DNA from: Streptomyces sp. 71268
GTDB lineage: Bacteria > Actinomycetota > Actinomycetes > Streptomycetales > Streptomycetaceae
Length of the DNA stretch: 64,000 nucleotides
Direction of reading: 5' to 3'
Assembly: GCF_029392895.1 (NCBI RefSeq)
Contig: NZ_CP114200.1
Location: 4,309,001 to 4,373,000 of the forward strand
The position numbers and the translations under genes are program-made. The notes below the pieces were generated by a model that searched no databases, was not told where the DNA came from, and worked only from the letters and a program-made list of their open reading frames with translations. Below are positions 8,109 through 17,510 of the stretch, one piece after another. The first letter of the stretch is position 1. Every line of letters starts with the position of its first letter.

Positions 8109-9566
8109 TCAGCCCTTCAGGCGGGCCATCCACTGCTCGATCTCGTCGGCGGTGCGCGGCAGGGCGGCCGACATGTTCCGGTTGCCGTCCTCCGTCACGA
8201 GGATGTCGTCCTCGATCCGCACGCCGATGCCCCGGTACTCCTCGGGCACGGTCAGGTCGTCGGCCTGGAAGTACAGGCCGGGCTCCACGGTCAGGCACAT
8301 GCCCGGCTCCAGGGTCCCGTCCGAGTACGTCTCGCGCCGCGCGACCGCGCAGTCGTGCACGTCGATGCCGAGCATGTGACCGGTGCCGTGCAGCGTCCAA
8401 CGGCGCTGGAGGCCGAGTTCGAGCACCCGGTCCACCGGGCCCTCGACCAGACCCCACTCGACGAGGTGGGTGACCAGGACGCGCTGCGCGGCGTCGTGGA
8501 AGTCGCGGTACTTCCCGCCCGGCTTGACCGCCGCGATGCCCGCCTCCTGCGCCGCGTACACCGCGTCGTAGATCTTGCGCTGGAGCGGGCTGAACGTGCC
8601 GTTGATCGGCATCGTGCGGGTGACGTCGGCCGTGTAGAGGGTGTGCGTCTCGACGCCGGCGTCGAGCAGCAGCAGCTCACCGGGGCGGACCGGGCCGTCG
8701 TTGCGCACCCAGTGCAGGGTGGTCGCGTGCGGGCCGGCGGCGCAGATGGAGCCGTAGCCGATGTCGTTGCCCTCGACCCGGGCGCGGAGGAAGAAGGTGC
8801 CCTCGATGTAGCGCTCGGAGGTGGCCTCGGCCTTGTCGAGGACGCGCACGACGTCCTCGAAGCCGCGCACCGTGGAGTCCACGGCCTTCTGCAGCTCGCC
8901 GATCTCGAACTCGTCCTTGACCAGGCGCAGTTCGCTCAGGAAGGACTTCAGCTCCTCGTCCCGCTCGGCGGTGACCTTGTCGGTCAGCGCCGCCTCCAGG
9001 CCCGCGTCGTGCCCGCGCACGATGCGCACCGGGCCGCTCGCCTCGGCCAGCGCGCCGGCCACCTCGCGTACATCGGCGCAGGGCAGCCCGTAGAGCTGCT
9101 CGCCCTCGGCGAGGCTGTTGCGCCGGCCCACCCACAGCTCGCCCTGGCCGTCGAGCCAGAACTCGCCGTTGGCGCGGTTGGAGCGCGGCAGCAGGTAGAG
9201 CGTGGCCGTGTGGCCCGTGGCCCCGGTCGGCTCCAGGACGAGGACGCCGTCCTGCGTCTGGTCGCCGGTGAGGTGCGCGTACTCGCTGGAGGCGCGGAAG
9301 CTGTACTCGGTGTCGTTCGAGCGGGTCTTGAGGTTGCCCGCCGGGATCACCAGCCGCTCGCCCGGGAAGCGGGCGGAGAGCGCGGCGCGGCGCCGTGCGG
9401 TGTGCTCTGCCTGCGGGATCGGCCGCAGGTCGTGCAGCTCGGTGTCCGCCCAGCCGCTCTGCATGTTCTCAGCCAGCTCATCGGACACGCCCAGGTAGAG
9501 CGCGTTCTTACGCTGCTTGATCGGCTTGTCGCTCTCCAGGGTCTCCGGAGTGGGCTCCTCGGTCAC
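8109..9566 (-). CDS. pepP: Xaa-Pro aminopeptidase (aminopeptidase P)
   Basis: 485 aa, cytoplasmic metallopeptidase of the pita-bread fold that removes the N-terminal residue before proline. The N-terminal domain (about 40-190) holds ERLVIPAGNLKTRSNDTEY. The catalytic domain shows the metal ligands in order: DAGVETHTLYTADVTRT (two Asp), HGTGHMLGIDVHD (His), VEPGLYF (Glu) and GVRIEDDILV (Glu). GTG 9566 is chosen because GGAGGAG lies just upstream. The gene stands alone and ends at the shared hairpin terminator. Confidence 0.93.
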   Translation of the reverse strand: MTEEPTPETLESDKPIKQRKNALYLGVSDELAENMQSGWADTELHDLRPIPQAEHTARRRAALSARFPGERLVIPAGNLKTRSNDTEYSFRASSEYAHLTGDQTQDGVLVLEPTGATGHTATLYLLPRSNRANGEFWLDGQGELWVGRRNSLAEGEQLYGLPCADVREVAGALAEASGPVRIVRGHDAGLEAALTDKVTAERDEELKSFLSELRLVKDEFEIGELQKAVDSTVRGFEDVVRVLDKAEATSERYIEGTFFLRARVEGNDIGYGSICAAGPHATTLHWVRNDGPVRPGELLLLDAGVETHTLYTADVTRTMPINGTFSPLQRKIYDAVYAAQEAGIAAVKPGGKYRDFHDAAQRVLVTHLVEWGLVEGPVDRVLELGLQRRWTLHGTGHMLGIDVHDCAVARRETYSDGTLEPGMCLTVEPGLYFQADDLTVPEEYRGIGVRIEDDILVTEDGNRNMSAALPRTADEIEQWMARLKG

Positions 9567-9947
9567 GTCTCCTCCTCGAACTGGACCGCCCCTGGCCTCG
9601 GGCCTGGGGACCTTACCCATCGTATGGGTGACCGGCGCGTCCCCCGCAGGGGCGGGACGCACCGGTACGGAGGGGCCCGAAACCTCCCCCCGGGAGCGAC
9701 GCCCGCCGGCCCGGATCGGGGGCCCCCGGCCCCGCTCCCGGCCGCTCCCGCCCGGGGCGGCCTCGCGGGGCCGGCGACGGGCACGGACGCCGGAGGCGGC
9801 CGGCCCGTGGCTCCGCGACGGCCGGCCGCGCGGCGCGTGACACCTGTCACGCCGGGCCCGCTGGACGCGCTGGGCCTGCTGAGTGGATCGCGGGGGTGTT
9901 GGCGCCCTGGGCCCACGGGGTGTGGGCGCGCGCGGCGGGGCGGTCGG
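9567..9947. other. Intergenic region upstream of aminopeptidase P
   Basis: 381 bp between two minus-strand genes. It must contain the pepP promoter. Apart from G/C-rich inverted stretches I see no recognisable gene or motif. Confidence 0.4.
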
Positions 9948-11663
9948 TCAGTCGAAGCAGGCGGCCAGCAGCACGATGTCCTCGTCGTCGGCGGCGGCGC
10001 CGCCCAGCGGGCCGCGCCCGGCGCCCGGGCCCTCCGGCAGCACCGCCCGCAACACGTGGTCGACCACCGCGTCCGGGTCGCGGCGCCCGGCCCGGGGCAC
10101 GCTCGCCGCCGCCGCGTGCAGACGGGCGAACGCCTGGTCCATCGGCGCGCCGGTGCGGCGCAGCAGCCCGTCGCTGTAGAGCAGCAACGTCTCGCCGGGG
10201 CCCGGCTCTATCCCCACGCTGGGCGCCTCCCAGCAGGCGAGCATGCCCAACGGCGCGGACAGCGAGGTCTCCACGTACGCGGTGTGCTCGTCGCCGATGA
10301 GCAGCGGTGGGCAGTGCCCGGCGCCGGCGAGGACCACCGAGCGGTGGGCCGGCTCGCAGTAGGCGAACAGGGCGGTCGCGGCGCGGGCGGGTTCGGTCAG
10401 CCGGAGCAGGAGTTCGAGGTCGGACAGGACGGCCACCGGGTCCTCGCCCTCAAGGACCGCGTACGCGCGCAGCGAGGCCCGCAGCCGGCCCATCGCCGCG
10501 ACCGCGCTCGGCCCGCTGCCGGTGACGCCGCCGATGCTGAGCCCGAGCGCGCCCTCGGGCAGCGGGAGCGCGTCGTACCAGTCGCCGCCGCCGAACGGGC
10601 CGGTGTGGTGCCGGGCCGCGAGCCGCACGCCCGGCACCCGGGGCAGCCGGCTCGGCAGCAGCTCCTCGCGCAGCGTCGCGACGGTTCGGCGGTCGCGGTG
10701 CAGTTCGATGTGGCGGCCGATGTGCTCGGCGGCGTACCGGCAGTAGAGGCCGACGAGGTGACGCTGGCGCGCGGTCGGCTCGGTGGGCTCGTCGTACAGC
10801 CACACCACGGCGCCGATCCGGCCACGCGGTGGCGCCGGGTCAACGGCGAGCGCGGGGTTCACCGGGGTGACGGGGGTTCGCCCGGCCGGCCCGTCCGCGC
10901 CGGGCGCAGTGGCGCCGTCCGGGCCGTGGCCCGCCGCGTCGTGCGTCGGCTCCAGCGGCTGGGCGCGCGGCTCCAGCGGCAGCGCGTAGCTGGCGGCGTA
11001 GCCCAGCCGGGCGGCCACCTCGCGGTGGTGCGGGTCGAGGTCGTCCTCGCTGGCGATGTCGGGGTGGGCGACCTCGCTGGGCCAGGCGGCGCCGGGCGGG
11101 GCGGCGCCATCCGGGTTCGGCTGGCCGGTCGCCCGGCCGGTCGGCGCGGGCCCCGGTCGCTCGCCGCCGCGCGCCGGCCGCGCGGCGGGCGCGGGCAGCC
11201 CGTCGAGCAGCCGGCCGACGGAGCCGGAGGCGCGCGGGATGGTCTCGATGTGGCCGAGTTCGGCCCGGCCGAGCCCGAGGCCGATGGTCAGTTCGGGGCC
11301 GAGCCCGTCGGTGGGTTCGAGCGCGGCCATGCCGCGTTGCGCGCCGACGAGGGCGGCGCCGGCGCGCAGCAACTCGCGCAGCGCGTCGTCCAGCGTGGTC
11401 GCGTGGGCGAGCCGCTCGGTCAGCTCGTGCAGCGTGGTGAGGTCCGAGACCCAGCCGGCGAGCCGGTCCTGGACGGCGGTGTACGGGGTGGTGCCGGCGG
11501 ACGGCGCGCCGGTGGGGCCCGTACGGGGCGCGGAGGCGGACTGGTGCGCCGATGGAGCGGTGTCGGCGGGGGGGCGAGGGAGCGGCTGGGGCGGGCGCGG
11601 GATTCTGGGAGGGGCCGGGCACGGCGGAATCGATTCCAGCCACTTTCGGAAGACGGCGCGCAC
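9948..11663 (-). CDS. GAF-PP2C (SpoIIE-type) serine/threonine phosphatase
   Basis: 571 aa. A Pro-rich N-terminus is followed by a GAF-like sensor region (about 70-320, interrupted by an Ala/Pro/Gly-rich insert) and then a PP2C/SpoIIE domain (about 330-571) with ELLPSRLPRVPGVRLAAR, the metal motif GGGDWYDALPL, GAGHCPPLL and LLLYSDGLLRR, and a C-terminal DDEDIVLLAA. Such enzymes dephosphorylate anti-sigma-factor antagonists, the opposite step to the RsbW-like kinases present elsewhere in this window. The start is uncertain: GTG 11663 overlaps an out-of-frame ATG (ATGAGTG). Confidence 0.88.
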   Translation of the reverse strand: MRAVFRKWLESIPPCPAPPRIPRPPQPLPRPPADTAPSAHQSASAPRTGPTGAPSAGTTPYTAVQDRLAGWVSDLTTLHELTERLAHATTLDDALRELLRAGAALVGAQRGMAALEPTDGLGPELTIGLGLGRAELGHIETIPRASGSVGRLLDGLPAPAARPARGGERPGPAPTGRATGQPNPDGAAPPGAAWPSEVAHPDIASEDDLDPHHREVAARLGYAASYALPLEPRAQPLEPTHDAAGHGPDGATAPGADGPAGRTPVTPVNPALAVDPAPPRGRIGAVVWLYDEPTEPTARQRHLVGLYCRYAAEHIGRHIELHRDRRTVATLREELLPSRLPRVPGVRLAARHHTGPFGGGDWYDALPLPEGALGLSIGGVTGSGPSAVAAMGRLRASLRAYAVLEGEDPVAVLSDLELLLRLTEPARAATALFAYCEPAHRSVVLAGAGHCPPLLIGDEHTAYVETSLSAPLGMLACWEAPSVGIEPGPGETLLLYSDGLLRRTGAPMDQAFARLHAAAASVPRAGRRDPDAVVDHVLRAVLPEGPGAGRGPLGGAAADDEDIVLLAACFD

Positions 11664-12498
11664 TCATGGTTGACCGCTCTCGGCGCTGGATAGGGGCTGG
11701 CCGCCGACGCGGCGGGACTCATCGAGCAGTATGCCCGTATTCGTTCCGATCCTTAGCGCTTTATCGGTCTGCGGCATGGGATCAGAAAGCAGGGGCATTC
11801 GTCTCAATAGCATCGCAAACCCCCATGTCATGTTGCGTCGCTACGAATGCTCCACATGTACACGCACCCGTAAGGCGATGTCTAGCACTGGGGCGGTGGG
11901 GTTGTTGGTGTCTGTGGTGAATCGAAGTTGTCTGGAAAATGCCCTTCGCGCAATCGATTTGCGGTCGACTGTCGTCATCCGGCAGCGCGTCATACCCACC
12001 TCGGGGGGTATGCACTTGTTGAAGGGCGGGGGCAGTTGGGTCGACCCGGAACCCCATCGCGGGTCCGAGCGTCTTCATCGATGACGGTCGAGCCCACCCT
12101 CAGCAGTGGCGGGGGACGCACACTGAGCACCAGTCGGCAGGCGCGCCGCGCACGCCACCCCTCGCCATGGTCCAGGTTCGACCGCAAGGGGCTCCTCGTG
12201 GAGCACGGTCGGGGAGAGGCACACCCCCGGTACGTGCGGTGACATGAGTTTCACGCAATGTGATCGACGGCGTTGATCCAGCGCCGCACTGCGCAAGCGA
12301 AATGCAGGGAAGTTGCGAAAAGGCCGTAGCGTCCGCAGTGCCTGAAGTGCCAGCAGAGTCAGTAGTGCCACCGTGTGAGCAGTGCCACCGCAGTGCCATG
12401 GCGCCGTCCCGACCAGGCGGAAGCCATGGAGATCCATCGTCCGCTGCCGCGTACGGCAGTCCGCAGCCCTCGGCGTTCACGGAAAGGAACGAGCGCTC
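11664..12498. other. Divergent regulatory region with a palindrome and repeated AGTGCC
   Basis: 835 bp of lower G+C between the phosphatase (minus) and the Prim-Pol gene (plus). No gene is supported; short open frames have poor codon bias. It contains the inverted repeat CATACCC (11991-11997)/GGGTATG (12006-12012) and five copies of AGTGCC at 12337, 12346, 12364, 12381 and 12392. Confidence 0.5.
12337..12397. repeat. Five direct copies of AGTGCC upstream of Prim-Pol gene
   Basis: AGTGCC occurs at 12337-12342, 12346-12351, 12364-12369, 12381-12386 and 12392-12397, all in the same orientation, about 100 bp before the Prim-Pol start. Clustering suggests a multi-site regulator binding region; no factor is known to me. 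Confidence 0.5.
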
Positions 12499-13182
12499 AT
12501 GCGCGAGATCCCCGGAAGGCGACGCAAGTTCTCGATGCGGCGGGGCAGGAGGACGGCGCTGCTCGGCGCGGCGCTCACCTGCGCCACCGAATGGCACTGG
12601 CCGATCCTGCCCGGAGTCGGCATTCCGCCAGGTGGCAGGCCCGGAGAGTGCGGGTGCCCACACCCTGACTGCGTGGTGCCCGGCGCGCACCCCTTCGACC
12701 CCGGCCTGCTCGCCGCCACCACCGACGCCCGGATGGTGCAGTGGTGGTGGACCAACCGGCCCACCGCGCCGATCATCCTCGCCACCGGCAACCGCGCCCC
12801 GAGCGCGGTGAGCCTGCCCGCCGTCGCCGGCGCCCGCGCGGTCGCCGCCCTCGACTTGGCCGGCATCGCCATCGGCCCGGTGATCGCCACGCCCACCCGC
12901 TGGTCACTGCTGGTCGCCCCGTACTCGCTGGAGGAACTCGGCGAGCTGCTGCACCGGCAGGACTGGGTGCCCAGTTCGCTGCGCTTCCACGGCGAGGGCG
13001 GGTACGTGGCCCTGCCGCCGTCCCAGACCGGCGCGGGCCAGGTGCGCTGGGAGCGCGCCCCCCGGCCGGCCGCCCGTGGCGTGTCGCGCCCGTGGCTGCC
13101 GCAGGTCGGCGCCGTAGCCGACGCGCTGGTCGAGGCGAGCGCCAACGCCCCGGGCGGCAGCAGCAGCGAACTCGCCTACTGA
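12499..13182 (+). CDS. Bifunctional DNA primase/polymerase (Prim-Pol) domain protein
   Basis: 227 aa. Matches the Streptomyces chromosomal Prim-Pol N-terminal family: AALTCATEWHWPILPGVG, a Cys/His cluster ECGCPHPDCVVPGAHPFDPG, MVQWWWTNRPTAPIILATG, and SLEELGELL. The length equals the Prim-Pol domain alone, with no helicase domain. Prim-Pol enzymes make primers or extend DNA in plasmids and phages; the role of this conserved chromosomal copy is unknown. ATG 12499 follows GGAAAGGAACG. Confidence 0.8.
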   Translation: MREIPGRRRKFSMRRGRRTALLGAALTCATEWHWPILPGVGIPPGGRPGECGCPHPDCVVPGAHPFDPGLLAATTDARMVQWWWTNRPTAPIILATGNRAPSAVSLPAVAGARAVAALDLAGIAIGPVIATPTRWSLLVAPYSLEELGELLHRQDWVPSSLRFHGEGGYVALPPSQTGAGQVRWERAPRPAARGVSRPWLPQVGAVADALVEASANAPGGSSSELAY

Positions 13183-13294
13183 GCGCACCCGCCGCCCCGT
13201 CCCCACCAGGGCGGCGGCGCACCTGCCAACCCGCTGGCCCGCCTCCGCGCGGGCCGGTGGCGTTTCCGGCGCCCTACGGCTCGCGCCCGGAGTC

Positions 13295-13369
13295 CCGCCG
13301 CCTCCGGCCTGACGCCGGTCCGCCGCCTCCGGCCTGACGCCGGTCCGCCGCCTCCGGCTCGCCGCCGGG
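13295..13369. repeat. 25-bp tandem repeat, two exact copies and one diverged
   Basis: Unit begins CCGCCGCCTCCGGCCTGACG. Copies at 13295-13319 and 13320-13344 are identical; 13345-13369 is diverged. Each unit contains a short self-complementary part (CCGGC...GCCGG). It lies about 110 bp after the Prim-Pol stop codon. Confidence 0.8.
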
Positions 13370-14717
13370 CCGCGGCCTGCCGTACGGGGCGGCGGCTGGC
13401 CGTGACGGGGCGTGTGGGCGGCGTTCCGGCGCGGTGCGCGGCGCCCCGCTCGTCGCCCGCTGTCTTTCACTCTTCAATGCTCGGTACACCGAATGGCCTC
13501 GTGCCGCGCCCGGTACGGCACCGCCGCTGGCCACCGCGCGGGCGACGGCGAAAGCGCGGAAACCTCCAATAACCCCGCACCGCCCCGTCCGCCGCCCCGT
13601 CGCGCGCGGGACCGCTCGAAGGGCACGGTTACGGAGAGTGCAAGCGCGATCGCGCCATGCCGGGGTCGTCGACGCGCGGATGCAACTCATCGGTACTGGC
13701 TTGATATCGCCCCTCAAGCCCAGCTCAAATGTGATGCGAGTGGCCTATGTGACAGATGTGATCTCACGCCTTCGCGGCCCCGTGCCGTGTGACGAGCCAC
13801 CTGCCGAGGGGCCGAGCCCCGGCACGAGCGGCCCCGCCGCCCGCCCCCGAACCGTCGCGTACGAGCGGCGCTCCGCCGCGCGGTGCCCGGGGCCGGGCGG
13901 CCGGCGGCCCAACTCGCGGCGGGGCACCGCGCGGTGGTGGGCGTGGTGGCGAGGGGCGCGGTGGGACGGCCGAAGACGGCTGTGGCGGCGCCGGGTGCGG
14001 CGGGCCGGAGCCGGCCCAGCGGCCGGTGACGGCCGGCCAGCGTACGGGTGGTGACCTGGTAGAGCGCCCCTGGAGTACCGCTCGGGCCGGGCGGCCGGCG
14101 GACCCGCCGACCCCGTGCCGGATGGTGCGTCGGATGCCGGGGGGTGCGCCGGGGAGGCGGTGTGGTGCCGGGTGGCGCCGGTGCGCGGCGCGACGCGAGG
14201 GGTGGGCGCGGCGTGGGCCAGACGGACGCCGCGACCGGGGCGGTGAGGGCCGGCCCGTCCGGGCGCCGTGCGGCCGCTCCCCGCGCGGCCGGACGGCGGC
14301 GCCACGCGGGCCGGGAGGGCCCGCGCGGGGCCCGCCAGGCGGCGCCTGGCGGCGGTACGTGCCGTCGCCGCCCCCGCTGGGCCAGCCGAGGCCGCGGGCG
14401 GGCACGAGGCGGGCGCTGGGCGGCGCCCGCGGCCCCGAGCTGGGAGCGGGCCGGGCGCAGGCGGGGGCGAGCGGGCCTGGCCAGGGCGTGGTGCGGGCCG
14501 GCTGACGCCGGGCCAGAAGTCGGGCCGGGCAGGCGGCGTGGAGCGCGGTGCGCGAACGGGAGCCGTGCGGCCGGGGGGGGCGTTCGAGCGGTGCGGGCGC
14601 TGGGCCGGCGGGGCGCGAGGCCCTCGGCGCGGCAACTCGGTGGCGCGCGGGGCGGAATGAACGGGCCGGGGACGCGGTTTCCCCTGGCTGCCGGCGACGT
14701 GGGCCGGGCATGGAAGC

Positions 14718-14757
14718 GCCCGGTCGCTGGCGACGGGGGATGCACCAGCGACCGGGC
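14718..14757. terminator. Perfect 13-bp hairpin, possible terminator
   Basis: Arms GCCCGGTCGCTGG (14718-14730) and CCAGCGACCGGGC (14745-14757) with a 14-nt loop. No T tract follows. No gene is recognised on either side, so it may end an untranslated transcript. Confidence 0.55.
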
Positions 14758-14842
14758 TCCTAGAACGGTAACAAGAGATCGGCAGTTCGCAAATTCGATC
14801 GCGGATTTCAAGACGCGTATTTCCTGGCTAATACCGGGAGTT

Positions 14843-14856
14843 GTGACCAGGGTCAC
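14843..14856. promoter_or_regulatory. CRP-like palindrome
   Basis: GTGACCAGGGTCAC is a perfect inverted repeat (GTGACC/GGTCAC) and fits GTG-N6-GNCAC, the motif described for Streptomyces CRP. No downstream gene is recognised, so function is uncertain. Confidence 0.4.
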
Positions 14857-16152
14857 GCATCTGGATCGTCTGGAGATCATCTGTACGGTGCCCGTCGGAG
14901 ACACGCCGTGATCGCCACACCCCTCGCCGCCCGTCGACTGGGCTAACTCCGCTATCCCGACGCAATCGCGGCTATCTCATGTCGCGTACGCAACAGCGTT
15001 CCCCCGTGGCCGTACACGGACACCACGCCCGACCACCCGCCGCACCCACCGCGGCCCGGAACGGCGCACCGCCCGAACCCGCACCTCAAGGAAACCGCCG
15101 GACTCCTAAACCCTTCCGGCGGCCACAAACTCCCGGGAATCGGTCGGGAACTCCTTATGGCATGCCGCCCCGCGCCGACCACGCGGCCGCCACCCGACCG
15201 CGCCCACCACGCGCGCCCCCACGGCCCCGCCGGGCCTGCGGCCCCCTCGTGCGCACCCGCCCGCCCAGGTCTTCGCCGCACCCCGCCCCGGCGGGCCTTC
15301 GCGCTGGTCGTACGGGTGCGGGCGGTCGGGCCCGGCCGGCTGGTGCGGGGTGCGGGGTCGTGGGCGGCGTCCCCGGCGCGCGGGCGTGCGCCGGCGGTGC
15401 CGGCACCTTGGCCCTGGCCCCTGTTCGCCATTCGCGTCCGCGGCGGCACCGGGCGTCGCGACGGGCGTCGCGACGGGCGCTGCGTGGACGCGGTGCCGGT
15501 CGTGGTCGCGTGCGGATCGGGCGCGCTTTGTGCGGACCGTACGAAAGATTTGTCCGTACCGTACGAACAACGCGTTCCGCAAAGACGCTGCGATATCCCC
15601 CGCCCGGTCGTGGCGTGTGGGGAAGAACGGAAGCCGGGGAAGTCGTGGCGCGTTGCCGTCGCGTACGAGCCCATTCGGCGGGCCTCATCCATCGACGTCG
15701 GATTCGATCACCGGACGCCCCGCGAACGGCATCCGCGCACTCGCCGTGCAAACAATCGGGCAAACGGTCAGTCGAGCGGACGTGTCATTGGTGGGAAACG
15801 GCGCCCCGGAACAGGACATATGCGGAATACGATATTCCGAAAACGGCACCCCCCGCCCTGGCACACACTCCGCCCGCCGTTCCGGTCTTCCGTACTCCGG
15901 TACGCGGGTACTCCCGCCGGCCTCCCGCCCGCGACGGCCCTTTTCCCGTCGGCCGCGCACCACCCCGCGCCGGGTTTCTCGCGCCGGCCACCCCACCTCC
16001 CGCGCTCCCGCCCGGCCGCGCCCCGCACCCGCCGCGCGCCCCCGTCCCGGGCGGGAACGCCACGGGGCGCCCTGCCCGGTCGCGGTGAGCGAGCGGTGCG
16101 GGGCGCCCCGGGAAGAGGTGCGCGCGGGCGGGCCCGGGTGGGCCCGTGGGCG

Positions 16153-17136
16153 TCAGCTCAGGGTGACCTGACGGTTGGTGAGCCCGCTGCGCGCGCGGCG
16201 CTCGTCGGACGTCAGCGGCGCCTCGGCCGCGAGCGCGCCGGCGAGCCGCTCCGCGAACTCCGCGGCGGGCTTCTCGACATCGTCCGCGCGCATCGCGGTC
16301 GGCAGGTCCCACACCGGCACCGTCAGGCCGTGCGCGCGGAACGAGCCGACCAGCCGCGTGCCCTCGCCGAGCGAGGACACGCCGGCCGCGTGCAGGCGGG
16401 CGAGCGCGTCGAGGAGCTTCTCCTCCGGATGGGTCATGACCCACCGCAGGTGGTTCTTGTCCGGCGTCTCGCACCAGTACGCCGACTCGACGCCGGTCAG
16501 CCGGACGGTCGGGATCGCGGCCTCGTTCGCCCGCTCCAGGGACGCGGTGACCTCGGCGCTCGCGTTCTCCGCGTCCTCGATCCAGAACTCGAACCCCTGG
16601 TGCACCACCGGCTCGAAGGGGCGGTCGAGGTCCAGCAGGTCCTGGAGCCGTGGCCCGTCGGCCGGCGCCCGGCCGGCGCCCGGCGCGTCACCGGCCGCGA
16701 CGGGCGTGCCCGGCTCGGCGGTCAGCGCGCGTCGCAACGTGCTCGCCAGGTCGCGGCTCAGGTCGCCCGACGTGGTGTCGTTCTGGAGGCCGAGCAGCAC
16801 GGCGCCGTCGTCGCGGCGCAGCGCCGGCCAGGCCATGGGCAGCACCGTGGCGAGGGTGACCGACGGAACGCCGTCCGGCAGCCCGTCCTTGAGGTGCAGC
16901 TCCACGGTGGCCGCGGGCACCAGCTCGCGCAGCGCGACCCAGTCCGCCTCGCCGGGCAGTCCCTCGAACGGGCGCTGCACCAGCTCGGTCACCGCGTGCG
17001 CGGCGGCCCGGCCGTGGCACGCCTTGTAGCGCCGGCCCGAGTTGCACGGGCAGGGCTCGCGTGCCCCGACCACGGGGTAGGCATCGGCCGCGCCCTGGGG
17101 CGTGGTCTTCGGCTGGGGGCGGCGCTTCTTGGCCAT
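16153..17136 (-). CDS. DUF5926 protein with N-terminal SEC-C zinc motif
   Basis: 327 aa. A basic N-terminus (MAKKRRPQPK) is followed by a SEC-C motif, REPCPCNSGRRYKACHG, at about residues 26-42; SEC-C motifs bind zinc and occur in SecA tails and various nucleic-acid-associated proteins. The remaining DUF5926 domain includes FEFWIEDAENASAEVTASLE, YWCETPDKNHLRWVMTHPEE and ends SDERRARSGLTNRQVTLS. The function is unknown. It is a single gene with its own upstream space of 374 bp. Confidence 0.85.
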   Translation of the reverse strand: MAKKRRPQPKTTPQGAADAYPVVGAREPCPCNSGRRYKACHGRAAAHAVTELVQRPFEGLPGEADWVALRELVPAATVELHLKDGLPDGVPSVTLATVLPMAWPALRRDDGAVLLGLQNDTTSGDLSRDLASTLRRALTAEPGTPVAAGDAPGAGRAPADGPRLQDLLDLDRPFEPVVHQGFEFWIEDAENASAEVTASLERANEAAIPTVRLTGVESAYWCETPDKNHLRWVMTHPEEKLLDALARLHAAGVSSLGEGTRLVGSFRAHGLTVPVWDLPTAMRADDVEKPAAEFAERLAGALAAEAPLTSDERRARSGLTNRQVTLS

Positions 17137-17510
17137 GGTGTGGCTGTCTCCCGGTCGGTACGGCTCCTACGCGTCGCGAGCCTAGCCCTTCCGGTACGCG
17201 GCTCCGCCAGAGCGCGCGCCAGGCGGCACGACGCGCGGCCCGACACGGAGCCGGAATCTGGCAGTCGGGCAGCGGGAGCGGCCCGTCGGCGGGATGCCCG
17301 GGCCCGTACCACCGGAGGGCCGGCGCGGACCCGGCCCCACTCCACTCCCGGTCCGACCGGGCCGGCGCGCTGGGCCGGGCGCTGGCCCGTGGCCCGGGGC
17401 GCTTTTACCGACGCGTTGGCCCGGGGCGCGCGGAGGCCGGGGGCGCGACAGGGCCAGTGAGGCCGAGGGGCGTGGGGCCCGTGTGGTCGCGGGAGTGAGG
17501 CGGGGGTGGC
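17137..17510. other. Intergenic region, nothing recognised
   Basis: 374 bp between two minus-strand genes. It must contain the promoter of the SEC-C gene; no motif, repeat or RNA gene is apparent. Confidence 0.35.

Larger units (their letters stand above)
13183..16152. other. 3-kb region without a supportable gene
   Basis: Open frames on both strands here are Arg/Pro/Ala/Gly-rich, have no recognisable domain and are explained by G+C content. Visible items: a 25-bp tandem repeat (13295-13369); a TGTGA-rich stretch (13729-13768); a perfect hairpin (14718-14757); GTGACCAGGGTCAC (14843-14856), which fits the Streptomyces CRP pattern GTG-N6-GNCAC; two ACCGTACGAA copies 22 bp apart (15536, 15558); and the palindrome CGGAATACGATATTCCG (15823-15839). 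An untranslated RNA or decayed genes are possible. Confidence 0.5.

Noticed and set aside
8355..11693. Very long plus-strand open frame of more than 1000 codons
   Set aside because: It is antisense to aminopeptidase P and the PP2C phosphatase, whose motifs are clear; the long frame follows from high G+C.
13434..16088. Several 200-370 codon frames on both strands in the gene desert
   Set aside because: All are Arg/Pro/Ala/Gly-rich without hydrophobic core, domain or ribosome site; compositional shadows.
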